DNA of 38,797 bases from Bacillota bacterium (GTDB lineage Bacteria; Bacillota; Sulfobacillia; Sulfobacillales; Sulfobacillaceae): positions 1-38,797 of the forward strand of contig JAPNUR010000029.1 of the NCBI GenBank assembly GCA_026627385.1, given 5' to 3'. Positions within the stretch are counted from its first letter, which is position 1. Each line of letters begins with the position of its first letter. A model generated the notes under the pieces. It did no database searches. It was given only the letters and a program-made list of their open reading frames with translations, and was not told the DNA's origin. Shown here in pieces: positions 6,654 to 14,161 of the stretch. Both the position numbers and the translations under genes were made by a program.

Positions 6654-8537
6654 TTGTTAACGCGGAGGTCGTCGCATAACCGCTTTCAGATTGGATCCCA
6701 GACCGGATATGCGGTATTTGTCAATGGTCACGAAGTGGTCTCTCAACCACTACAACAGCCTTCTCCAACACAAACAATCACTGTGCAAACCCTAGACGTA
6801 GCCCCTTATCTACAGTCGGGGAGTAACGTGATCGCAGTACGGGCCACTGGTGGATCGGAGCTACAACAAAAAGGACTACTGATGAGTCTCGAGATCTCGA
6901 CGTCAACTGGTGAGATGTCGATTTACTCTGACTCTAGTTGGCGAGTGTGGTCTTCTCAGCCTTCGAGTTGGCCAGCGCCTAACCCGACAAGTGGTACCCC
7001 TGCCGTGATGCTAGCTCCCGCTGGAGGTGGCGTATGGGCGAACCTACCGGTAACTGGAGGACAGGGTCTGTTTCCCACGATCCTTCCCACTGGCAGTTCT
7101 CTACCCTCCACCTACGTACGTTCCAATGTTCTTACCGTTCATGTGAAACCGGTTCACTTAACGATCCTTACTAACCCGAAGCACTTGGTGGGGATCGAGT
7201 ATGAACCTTGGTTTACTCCAGCCAACGACACTTGGCAAACGGCAGAGGCTATTCCCATTCTCGGCGAGTACAGCTCTTACGATACGGAGGTGTTGCGCCA
7301 GCAAGCTCTCTGGTTGGATCGCGCTGATGTTAACTTCCTCTTGATCGACTGGTCGAATAATTTGTGGGGAAAGACCGCGTGGAGTCAACGTGCGACGTAT
7401 GCTCAACAAATTGTTGACGCTACCACAAATTTGTTCAACACTTACGCTGCCATGCGTCGACAAGGTCTCCCAACACCCCAGATAACCTTACTGTTGGGGT
7501 TGGATAACGGACCCAGTACCACGACGACTGCCCTCAATCAAGAGATGCAGTGGATCTATGACCATTACGTGCGAAACCCGGCCTACCGCGGGCTTTGGCT
7601 ATACGACGACGGGAAACCTCTGATCGTCATTTTTAACGGCGGTGGTCCTGCATACTACACTACCATTGCATTACCCACCACGCATCAGCCCATAAACACC
7701 TCTGAGTTTACGGTGCGATGGATGGCGAGCCAGCTCCAAAGCAACAACTATGCCGCAGCCGGTTATTGGTCATGGATGGACGGGACTGTGACACCAGTGC
7801 CTACGCCAGGGGCTCACGGCGGTGCACAGGCCATGACGGTGACACCGGCCTTCTTCGGGGACGGTGGCTGGACAGGACCGCAAACTATGGGTCGGCGCGG
7901 TGGAGCTACCTATGTCCGCGAGTTCGAGTCAGCGATGAAAGTGAAGCCGCATTTCCTGCTCATCAACCAGTTTAACGAATTTGCGGGGGAACCCTTGTTG
8001 GCTTCGACTCATGTGGACACCTACACGGAGGCTTTAAGCAACGATATAGAGCCAACGTCTTTAAACGGTTGCGGTTATGCGAGTTGTGGGGGATGGGGAT
8101 TCTATTATCTCAATCTCACGCGAGCGCTAATCAACCTCTACCATCAGACCAATCCCCAGTCGGCCGTTTTGGCGATAGCCGATCCCTTGCGGAACGAAAT
8201 TGTGTGCGGTTCAAGTATGCGCGTGTCATGGGCCACTGCGGGTGCGCCTGTTCGGAGTTTCAGTGTCTTTCTCGATGGCCATCTGATAGCCTCTGATGTC
8301 AGCGGATACAGTTACACCTTGTCGCTGAAACATGTCAGCAACGGGCCTCATGTGTTGACAGTCATCGCCAACGGTGTGTCAACGCGACTAGTGCCGTCTT
8401 ATGAACACCAAACCCATCTGTTGCCTCATCCGGTACCGGTCGCCGCGCAAGTTCATTTTACGCGCGCATTAGCGTGTCCCCCGGACGAGGCAGCGCTCAT
8501 CAGCATGGAACGCGGCGCAGGTCTCTATACGCCTTAG
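6654..8537 (+). CDS. GH99-like (WbsX-type) glycoside hydrolase, apparently 5'-truncated
   Basis: 627 residues from TTG 6654, which has no ribosome-binding site. From residue about 13 it shows a galactose-binding-like beta-sandwich (FQIGSQTGYAVFVNGHEV, DVAPYLQSGSNVIAVRATGG). The GH71/GH99-like TIM barrel begins near residue 185: GIEYEPWFTPANDTW, then ADVNFLLIDWSNNLWG, ending in FLLINQFNEFAGEPL, which resembles the NE-containing active-site end of that clan. A C-terminal Ig-like domain (SFSVFLDGHLIASDVSGYSY) follows. The fold normally needs strands before the point where this frame begins, and a signal peptide is lacking. Residues before FQIG read as unrelated sequence. It is probably an exported polysaccharide-active protein that has lost its start. 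The specific reaction is unknown. Confidence 0.6.
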   Translation: MLTRRSSHNRFQIGSQTGYAVFVNGHEVVSQPLQQPSPTQTITVQTLDVAPYLQSGSNVIAVRATGGSELQQKGLLMSLEISTSTGEMSIYSDSSWRVWSSQPSSWPAPNPTSGTPAVMLAPAGGGVWANLPVTGGQGLFPTILPTGSSLPSTYVRSNVLTVHVKPVHLTILTNPKHLVGIEYEPWFTPANDTWQTAEAIPILGEYSSYDTEVLRQQALWLDRADVNFLLIDWSNNLWGKTAWSQRATYAQQIVDATTNLFNTYAAMRRQGLPTPQITLLLGLDNGPSTTTTALNQEMQWIYDHYVRNPAYRGLWLYDDGKPLIVIFNGGGPAYYTTIALPTTHQPINTSEFTVRWMASQLQSNNYAAAGYWSWMDGTVTPVPTPGAHGGAQAMTVTPAFFGDGGWTGPQTMGRRGGATYVREFESAMKVKPHFLLINQFNEFAGEPLLASTHVDTYTEALSNDIEPTSLNGCGYASCGGWGFYYLNLTRALINLYHQTNPQSAVLAIADPLRNEIVCGSSMRVSWATAGAPVRSFSVFLDGHLIASDVSGYSYTLSLKHVSNGPHVLTVIANGVSTRLVPSYEHQTHLLPHPVPVAAQVHFTRALACPPDEAALISMERGAGLYTP

Positions 8538-9057
8538 ATCGGAAGCAAGCAACGAGAAGGACGTTTACACCCAATACGCGTTCATGAAGTTCGGCTACGG
8601 ACAGCGTGGGTGCGTAGGCCAATAACTTAGATTGTTGATGCGATAAAGTTAAGCAGTGCGGAATAGCCGCTGGGTCCAGAAGACAGGTTCTCTGGACCCA
8701 GCGTTACCGTTGCTAACTATTTATTGATAGCGTAACGATGCGGCTGGGTTCTAACCTGCTTGGAGAACTTAGGGCGGCGTTAAAAATTTCGTGCTCGCAG
8801 ACAAACCACACCGCGCGTCTATGGTAATTCGGATAACATCACCCTCTACGCGTAAAATGGACACACATGTGTCGCCCAGGATGGTCGGGTTGCGCCAACG
8901 GCTATGCTATAGACGATGATGGCCTCAGCCATGTAGAATGAAGACACTTCCGCTGAGCTTGGCAGAGATAGGGAAAGCGGAACGTTTGAGGTGTATTGAC
9001 ATTAGTGTGATTAGCCAGTGGGGGGCCCGTGGTTGAGCGGCATCATAGGTGACGGGT
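8538..9057. other. Non-coding spacer between GH99-like gene and decarboxylase operon
   Basis: No supported gene. It holds the strong hairpin at 8668-8703 and, directly after it, a weaker bulged hairpin (CGTTAC at 8702-8707 with GTAACG at 8732-8737). A TTGACA at 8996-9001 has no matching -10 box at normal spacing, so the operon promoter is not identified. Confidence 0.5.
8668..8703 (+). terminator. 13-bp perfect hairpin, probable transcription barrier
   Basis: 8668-8680 (CGCTGGGTCCAGA) pairs perfectly with 8691-8703 around a 10-base loop, about 130 bases past the GH99-like stop. The T-run downstream is weak, so termination efficiency is uncertain. Confidence 0.5.
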
Positions 9058-10437
9058 ATGGATAACGTACGAAACTCCCTGCAAGACACCCCCGTGTTGA
9101 ACATGCTTGAAGCTTATGCAGCACGTGCAGGGGAACGGTGGCACATGCCTGGGCATAAGGGTGTGGCTCCCGATCGCGGTGAGTTTCTCGAATGGGCCTA
9201 TGACGTCACAGAAATTGATGAGATGCTCGAGACCCCAAATCCGGTGCAGTTGTCAGAGCAATTGATGGCCGAGTCCTACGGCACTGACCGCACCTGGTAT
9301 TCGGTGGCCGGAGCCACCCTGCCGGTTATGGTAGCAATGTTGGCCGCCTTTAAGCCGGGTGCCCGGCTGTGGGTGGATCGCACCATGCACCGGTCCGTGT
9401 TTGCTGCCTTGGTGTTAGGGGGCTATGACGTTCAGTGGCTGTATCCTCCACTTCTCCACGCAGGGCTTACCTTGCCGGTGACCAGTGGCCCTGGCGAGTG
9501 GGGGAAGGCTGAAGGGCTGGTGGTCACGCGGCCAACGTACGATGGCCTCGCATCGGATATTGGGCCACTGGTTGAATCTGCACACCATGCCAATCTTATT
9601 GTCGTCGTTGACGAGGCCCATGGTAGCCATTGGGTGGGCTTCCCCTATCCGCCCTCAGCGTTGCGCTTTGGTGCCGATCTTGTCGCGCACGGTGTGCACA
9701 AAACGCAGGAAACGCTCACTCAAACTGGTCTCTTACATGCACAGGGACCACGCGTGGTGGCGGATGAGATTGATCGCTGGTGGCGCGTTTTGGCCACCAC
9801 GAGTCCATCATACCTGTTACTGGCTTCCCTCGACCGATTGCAGTGGGCCCGTCGGCAGCCGGGCTACGCGGAACGGTGGATTCACGCGGCTAGGAAGGCT
9901 TTAGCGCTTCGCGACGAATTGGCGGGGCGAGGATGGATTTTATTGCAGCCGTGGGCGGAGGCTCGCGGGTTTGCCAGCGATCCCCTGCGCCTTACGGTCA
10001 TGGGCCCTGGCGCTGCTATCGAAGATCGCGTCAGGTTGGTGGGGCGCGTCGAAAAAACCACTGCCGAGAGCTGTACGTTCATCTTAAGTCCTGGCCAGCG
10101 CTTGGAAAAACTCCGGGACGCATTGGGTGCGTCGCCGTTATTGCCCTCAGCCAAGGCTATGGAGATAGTGCCATATCCAGAGCTTAAGGCTCCGATGCGC
10201 ATTCGCGAAGCTTGGGAGCACCCGGGGCGCTGGGTTCCTCTAGCCAAAGCCGTGGGGTGCATTGCGAAGGACGCGCTAACCCCTTATCCCCCGGGTATCC
10301 CGTTAGCTGTGTCGGGGGAGATACTCAGTCACGAGATGATTGATTGGCTCTTGGACTGGTCGCACACGAACAGGGCGCCAATTCAAGGAATCAAGCGCAT
10401 CAATGGTGAGGCCTGGGTCTGGGTGGTTGCCGAATGA
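9058..10437 (+). CDS. Orn/Lys/Arg decarboxylase family protein (YaaO-like)
   Basis: 459-residue PLP-dependent fold-type I decarboxylase. The PLP pocket is visible: WYSVAGATLPVMVAM (phosphate-binding region), VVVDEAHGSHWVGFP (cofactor Asp) and LVAHGVHKTQETLTQTGLLH with the Schiff-base Lys in HK. The N-terminal RWHMPGHKG motif is typical of the family. The C-terminal domain is short, as in the Bacillus YaaO/SpeA type. The substrate (Arg, Lys or Orn) cannot be told from sequence alone. I chose ATG 9058 because AGGTGA lies 5 bases upstream; GTG 9049 overlaps that site. It overlaps tmk by 4 bases, and the same yaaO-tmk pairing is found in B. subtilis. Confidence 0.88.
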   Translation: MDNVRNSLQDTPVLNMLEAYAARAGERWHMPGHKGVAPDRGEFLEWAYDVTEIDEMLETPNPVQLSEQLMAESYGTDRTWYSVAGATLPVMVAMLAAFKPGARLWVDRTMHRSVFAALVLGGYDVQWLYPPLLHAGLTLPVTSGPGEWGKAEGLVVTRPTYDGLASDIGPLVESAHHANLIVVVDEAHGSHWVGFPYPPSALRFGADLVAHGVHKTQETLTQTGLLHAQGPRVVADEIDRWWRVLATTSPSYLLLASLDRLQWARRQPGYAERWIHAARKALALRDELAGRGWILLQPWAEARGFASDPLRLTVMGPGAAIEDRVRLVGRVEKTTAESCTFILSPGQRLEKLRDALGASPLLPSAKAMEIVPYPELKAPMRIREAWEHPGRWVPLAKAVGCIAKDALTPYPPGIPLAVSGEILSHEMIDWLLDWSHTNRAPIQGIKRINGEAWVWVVAE

Positions 10438-11051
10438 GAGGGCTCTTAATTTCCTGGGAAGGTTTAGATCGGGTGGGTAAGACCACGCAATTAATGCGCG
10501 TCGCTCGATGGCTTGAAGAGGAGGTTGGGGAGCTCTTGACGGTGCGTGAGCCGGGCGGCACCCCGTTTGGCGAAGCAGTGCGCGACGTGTTGCTGCATCA
10601 GGTCGAAGCGGGCAGCAACTTGGCAGAGTTTTTGGCGTTTGCGGCGGCGCGTGCCGAACTGATGGAAATGGTGGTACTCCCTGCGCTATCTCGTGGCGCC
10701 GTGGTTCTTATGGACCGTTTTATTGATTCCAGCGTTGCTTACCAGGCGTTTGGCCGCGGGGTTGATCTCGACTTAGTGCAAAATGTTAACCGGGCGGTAA
10801 CCCATGACCGTGTCCCGGATTTAACCATTTGGCTGCGGGGTGAGCCATTTGGGGGCCAGGGGCCCGATTGGCTTGAGCGCCGCCAGGCCGAATATTTTCA
10901 GCGCGTGGAAAGTGGATATGCCTGGCTATCACGCAAAGAACCGACACGCTGGTTTATTGTCAATAGCCGGCAAGATCCCGATGTGATTTTTGAGATCCTC
11001 CAGACTCGGATTCGTTCCATACTACCTGCGAAAGGGGGCAGCCCGACATGA
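10434..11051 (+). CDS. tmk: Thymidylate kinase
   Basis: 205-residue dTMP kinase (dTMP + ATP to dTDP + ADP), essential for dTTP supply. The P-loop reads EGLDRVGKTTQ, which satisfies GxxxxGKT although the usual Gly-Ala/Ser pair is Arg-Val. VREPGGTPFGEAVR (dTMP-binding DR/EPGGT motif), VVLMDRFIDSSVAYQAFGRG (catalytic DR motif) and the lid region near ERRQAEYFQRVE follow. ATG 10434 overlaps the decarboxylase stop (ATGA), and the tmk stop overlaps darA the same way, indicating a tightly coupled operon. Confidence 0.95.
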   Translation: MRGLLISWEGLDRVGKTTQLMRVARWLEEEVGELLTVREPGGTPFGEAVRDVLLHQVEAGSNLAEFLAFAAARAELMEMVVLPALSRGAVVLMDRFIDSSVAYQAFGRGVDLDLVQNVNRAVTHDRVPDLTIWLRGEPFGGQGPDWLERRQAEYFQRVESGYAWLSRKEPTRWFIVNSRQDPDVIFEILQTRIRSILPAKGGSPT

Positions 11052-11377
11052 TGAAACTGATTATTGCCATTTTGCAAGACAAAGACGCGGGCCGGGCGGT
11101 GACCGAAATCAACCGCCGAGGGTTTCGGGCCACGAAGCTGGCGAGCACGGGTGGTTTTCTTAGGGAGGGAAATACCACGATTCTCGTGGGCGTGGAGGAA
11201 AAAGATGTCGAGCAAGTGTTAATGGTGCTCAAACGGACGAGCTCGGTCCGTCACGAGACCTTAACACCCCAGGCGCCATCGCATAGCGGGGAACCTTACG
11301 TGCCGTTCCCGGTGGACGTTACCGTAGGGGGCGCCACCGTGTTTGTGGTTGACGTGGATCGCTATGAAAAGTTCTAG
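11048..11377 (+). CDS. darA: Cyclic di-AMP receptor PII-like protein DarA (YaaQ/PstA)
   Basis: 109-residue PII-like signalling protein of the DUF970 family. It starts MMKLIIAILQDKDAGRAVTE, with the ferredoxin-like strand and helix of PII. GFRATKLASTGGFLREGNTT is the conserved c-di-AMP-binding segment and the loop ILVGVEEKDVEQVL follows. Known family members bind c-di-AMP as a trimer; the output target is not established. In B. subtilis, yaaQ also lies directly after tmk. It starts at ATG 11048 or 11051 inside the tmk stop and runs 14 bases into the preferred holB start. Confidence 0.93.
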   Translation: MMKLIIAILQDKDAGRAVTEINRRGFRATKLASTGGFLREGNTTILVGVEEKDVEQVLMVLKRTSSVRHETLTPQAPSHSGEPYVPFPVDVTVGGATVFVVDVDRYEKF

Positions 11378-12080
11378 AGATCGCCACGTGTTAGACCAGA
11401 TGGGCAGCGCCCTGGAGCATGGAAATCTGGCACAATCGCTATTGATTAGCGGCGGAGCGGAGATCCTTGATGTGGCGGTAGAGGAAATCCGCCGGGCCTT
11501 ATTGTGTGAGGGGAGTCGCCAGCGCGATTGTCACTGCCGGTCGTGTGAAACCGCGGTGGCCAATCATCCCGATGTGGTGATTGTCAGCCCCGAGTCCCGT
11601 AGCATTGGTCGCGAACAGGTCGCAGAGGCTGTCCGTGGACTAGCGGTCCGTCCTCTGTGGTCGTCGGCCAAGGTGGTTATCATTCGGCCAGCGGAATCGC
11701 TCAGCCGTGAAGCGGAAAGTTACCTCTTAAAACACTTGGAAGAACCACCCGCCTATGGTTATTACTTGTTAGCCTCAGAGCAGCCGGAAGCGCTCTTAAA
11801 AACCATTCGCAGCCGATGCCAGCACTGGCGGTTTACCCATGAGGCGCCCGATGAAACGGTCGCCGGCCCCATCAGCATCACGCCTGTTACCCTAGAGCAT
11901 TTGGTGGAATTAACGTATGGGGTCCGCCAGCAATACCTGGCATCAGGTGATCGGAATTGGCTCCAGCTATGGGAGACGCTACAACTGGGGTACCAGAATT
12001 TGGAGTCCAATGCGAATCCAGATTTGGTCTTAAACGCCATTGAAGCGGTGTGGCTTCGTGAGGGGCAGAGGATGGCATGA
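11364..12080 (+). CDS. holB: DNA polymerase III delta-prime subunit (HolB-like), short and lacking a P-loop
   Basis: 238-residue clamp-loader subunit. The family pattern is seen in QSLLISGGAE (strand before the P-loop position), a zinc-module-like CEGSRQRDCHCRSCETA, NHPDVVIVSPESRSIGREQV, KVVIIRPAESLSREAESYLLKHLEEPP (Walker B/sensor region in a delta-prime style) and LLKTIRSRCQHWRF (SRC motif). No GxxGxGK[ST] motif is present, so it should not bind ATP there; some delta-prime proteins are also inactive ATPases. The C-terminal collar domain is shorter than usual. I chose ATG 11364, which overlaps the darA end; the frame is open upstream to 11343 without a better start. Position after darA matches B. 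subtilis apart from a missing yaaR. Confidence 0.88.
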   Translation: MKSSRDRHVLDQMGSALEHGNLAQSLLISGGAEILDVAVEEIRRALLCEGSRQRDCHCRSCETAVANHPDVVIVSPESRSIGREQVAEAVRGLAVRPLWSSAKVVIIRPAESLSREAESYLLKHLEEPPAYGYYLLASEQPEALLKTIRSRCQHWRFTHEAPDETVAGPISITPVTLEHLVELTYGVRQQYLASGDRNWLQLWETLQLGYQNLESNANPDLVLNAIEAVWLREGQRMA

Positions 12081-12096
12081 GAGTCCAGGGCCGATA

Positions 12097-12372
12097 ATGA
12101 TTAGGGAAGAGCAACTGTGGTGGGTTTACGTTTTGCGGTGTGGCGATGGAACCTTTTACACCGGGATTACGAAAGATATTCGCATGCGCTTGGCGGCTCA
12201 CGCGGCTGGACGGGGGGCGCGGTATACCCGTGGGCGAGGACCCTTCACTATATGGTGGTTGGACGGGCCCCTGGCGCACGGGGAGGCGTTGAGGCGGGAG
12301 CGGCGAGTTAAACAGCTTACACATCGCGAAAAAATGGCGCTAAGGGGGAGTCAGCATGGCCGACCCGTTTGA
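12097..12372 (+). CDS. yazA: GIY-YIG domain protein (YazA/UPF0213)
   Basis: 91-residue stand-alone GIY-YIG nuclease-fold protein. WWVYVLRCGDGTFYTGITKD supplies the VYVL and YTGIT strands (equivalent of GIY and YIG), followed by IRMRLAAHAAGRGARYTRGR with the conserved Arg and RGARYTR pattern, then EALRRERRVKQLTHREK. The cellular role of the UPF0213 group is not established. ATG 12097 places the start 16 bases after holB. The frame is open to 12040 but earlier codons lie inside holB. The 3' end overlaps rsmI by 17 bases, and yazA directly precedes rsmI in B. subtilis too. Confidence 0.9.
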   Translation: MIREEQLWWVYVLRCGDGTFYTGITKDIRMRLAAHAAGRGARYTRGRGPFTIWWLDGPLAHGEALRRERRVKQLTHREKMALRGSQHGRPV

Positions 12373-13213
12373 CCGGGAATGGGATGCCGAACCAGGCACC
12401 CTGTACGTGGTAGGGACGCCGATTGGGAACTTGGCCGATTGGTCAGCGCGGGCCCGCGCCCTGTTAGCGCAGGTGGACGCCATTTTAGCAGAAGATACGC
12501 GGGTGACCGGCCAGCTGTGTCGCGCCGTCGGCATTCGCGTGCCGCTCGTCTCCTTTCATCAGCACAATACCCGGGAACGCATACCTGACGTTCTAGGGCG
12601 GCTGGCAGCCGGCGAACGGTTAGCCTTGGTCTCTGACCGTGGGATGCCCGCGATTTCCGACCCCGGCCAGGAGCTCGTCGACGCGGTTTGGGAAGAAGGG
12701 CTTCGCGTTTCGGTGGTGCCCGGACCCTCTGCGGCTGTCACGGCATACGCTGCCTCCGGGTTTCCCGCCCCTTATACCTTCTGGGGGTTTTTGCCGCGAA
12801 CGGCTAAAGTGCGGCGGACCGTTTTACAAGAGATCCGCGATTGGCCCTACGGACAGATTCTCTACGAGGCCCCCCACCGTATGGCGCAAACCCTCGAGGA
12901 TCTCGTAGCGACGGTGGGAGCCGAGCGGCTTGTCCTTCTTGGGCGGGAAATGACCAAGCAACACGAAGAATTTTGGCGCGGGCCCCTAGGGCAGCTGGCT
13001 ACGGCTAATCGCGTATGGCGGGGCGAATGCGTGCTTGTCATCGGCCCCGCCCGCAAAACACCCGGAAGTTCACCGGTAGATTGGGACCAGCTGGCCTCCC
13101 GGGTGCGCCAGCTGACGGCTAAAGGCATGCCTCCATCGGCAGCAGTGAGTCAAATTGCGCGAGAATGCGGCGTGTCGCGCCGCGAGTTATACCAGTATTA
13201 TCAACGCCACTAG
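12356..13213 (+). CDS. rsmI: 16S rRNA (cytidine(1402)-2'-O)-methyltransferase
   Basis: 285-residue SAM-dependent tetrapyrrole-methylase-fold enzyme that methylates C1402 in the ribosomal P site. Motifs seen: GTLYVVGTPIGNLADWSARA at the N-terminus, ILAEDTRVTGQL, VSFHQHNTRERIP, LALVSDRGMPAISDPGQELV and VVPGPSAAVTAYAASGFP (SAM pocket), and LYEAPHRMAQTLEDL. The C-terminal tail RECGVSRRELYQYY is a helix-turn-helix-like extension typical of the family. ATG 12356 has GGGGGAG 6 bases upstream. Its TAG stop is part of a CTAG palindrome shared with the stop of the convergent abrB. Confidence 0.96.
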   Translation: MADPFDREWDAEPGTLYVVGTPIGNLADWSARARALLAQVDAILAEDTRVTGQLCRAVGIRVPLVSFHQHNTRERIPDVLGRLAAGERLALVSDRGMPAISDPGQELVDAVWEEGLRVSVVPGPSAAVTAYAASGFPAPYTFWGFLPRTAKVRRTVLQEIRDWPYGQILYEAPHRMAQTLEDLVATVGAERLVLLGREMTKQHEEFWRGPLGQLATANRVWRGECVLVIGPARKTPGSSPVDWDQLASRVRQLTAKGMPPSAAVSQIARECGVSRRELYQYYQRH

Positions 13214-13461
13214 ACCGCTTCGGTGTGAAGAAGATCCTTTAGGCAAGTATGGCACACGTTTTTGCCCCGAAACGTCTCGATGCCTTCGGCGTTGCCGCAA
13301 AAAATGCATGCGGGCTCGTACTTTTTGAGCACGATCTTTTCCCCGTCAACGTAAATTTCAAGCGAATCTTTGTCGCTGATATTTAACGTGCGCCGGAGCT
13401 CGATTGGCAACACTACGCGGCCTAGCTCGTCCACTCGGCGAACAATGCCCGTTGACTTCAC
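13210..13461 (-). CDS. abrB: AbrB-family transition-state regulator with C-terminal zinc-ribbon-like tail
   Basis: 83-residue DNA-binding protein. Residues 1-50 form the AbrB/MazE swapped-hairpin domain (KSTGIVRRVDELGRVVLPIE, LRRTLNISDKDSLEIYVDGE). The tail holds two CxxC pairs (CIFCGNAEG and VCHTCLKD), suggesting metal binding, in place of the B. subtilis AbrB C-terminal domain. In B. subtilis AbrB represses post-exponential genes. I chose GTG 13461 because AAGGGGG lies 8 bases upstream and the product then begins at the conserved KSTGIVR; the frame opens to 13533 but that part includes the promoter. A strong sigma-A promoter sits upstream. Confidence 0.93.
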   Translation of the reverse strand: MKSTGIVRRVDELGRVVLPIELRRTLNISDKDSLEIYVDGEKIVLKKYEPACIFCGNAEGIETFRGKNVCHTCLKDLLHTEAV

Positions 13462-13503
13462 TGGTGATGCCCCCCTTCTGGTATTCGACATGCAGATGAC
13501 ATG

Positions 13504-13533
13504 ATAATACCAGAAATTCCAAATTCTAGTCAA
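13504..13533 (-). promoter_or_regulatory. Sigma-A promoter of abrB
   Basis: On the minus strand TTGACT (13528-13533) and TATTAT (13504-13509) are separated by 18 bases. It lies about 43 bases upstream of the abrB GTG. Confidence 0.75.
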
Positions 13534-13843
13534 ACCCTGCTGCGAAAAATGTCGAAAAAAATTAACCGAACCCCGGCTACGCGCCCATGGTCAATGGCGA
13601 TGAATCGCACGCTTCTCGTGTACGCCTCCTTTGTCGGATTGCAGGTGAGACCTAGCCTATTCACTTCCCACCCGAGCCCACATTTATTAATTGTGATGAG
13701 CTTCTGCGGTGCGCCTCGGGTTTGCGGCACCCTCTAGTGATTGGCTTGCAGAGTTCATGGGCATGAGATCAGCTGTTGCGCGGGGGTCGGTTGCTGGCAC
13801 AGTGGGCATTGCTGTTGCGAGGCAGATCCGGCGGGACCCTTCT
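13534..13843. other. Intergenic stretch without a supported gene
   Basis: Between the abrB promoter and the end of the nucleotidyltransferase gene. Frames here (13530-13730 on -, 13709-13939 on +) show no motif or ribosome-binding site. Nothing else is seen. Confidence 0.5.
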
Positions 13844-14161
13844 TCATTCGTTGGCACCGGCCTTTTGGTAAAAGACCATGCCGCGGCGGCGGATGTGATC
13901 GCGGACGTTGCCATCACGGATGTCATGGTAAATCGATAAGTCGACCGTATAGGGAATGGGGGCTTCATCCAGGTCTTGAGCAATCTGTAGCAAAGTCTCA
14001 TGGGTTAATTGGTCCCCGATGAGGGTCAAGTCAATATCGGATCCCGTCTTATACGTCCCCATAGCTCGCGATCCATAGATGACGACTTGTTCGACCTCCG
14101 GATAGCGGCGGAAAGTCTCCCGCAAGATATTTACGGTGTGGTCGGATAAGCCAAAGATCAT
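13844..14161 (-). CDS. MNT-type minimal nucleotidyltransferase (HI0073/MntA-like)
   Basis: 105 residues. The polymerase-beta nucleotidyltransferase signature GSRAMGTYKTGSDIDLTLIG fits GSx(10)DxD, with a third acidic residue in YTVDLSIYHDI. The family includes MntA antitoxins that AMPylate HEPN partners, and also stand-alone transferases of unknown substrate. The start ATG 14161 overlaps the stop of the upstream HEPN-like gene by 4 bases, so the two are co-translated as a pair. I infer a type VII-like toxin-antitoxin or substrate-binding/transferase module. Which of these it is cannot be decided from sequence. Confidence 0.85.
   Translation of the reverse strand: MIFGLSDHTVNILRETFRRYPEVEQVVIYGSRAMGTYKTGSDIDLTLIGDQLTHETLLQIAQDLDEAPIPYTVDLSIYHDIRDGNVRDHIRRRGMVFYQKAGANE

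Noticed and set aside
8996-9001. TTGACA as -35 of the decarboxylase operon
   Set aside because: The hexamer 17 bases downstream is TGGGGG, which is not a -10 box.
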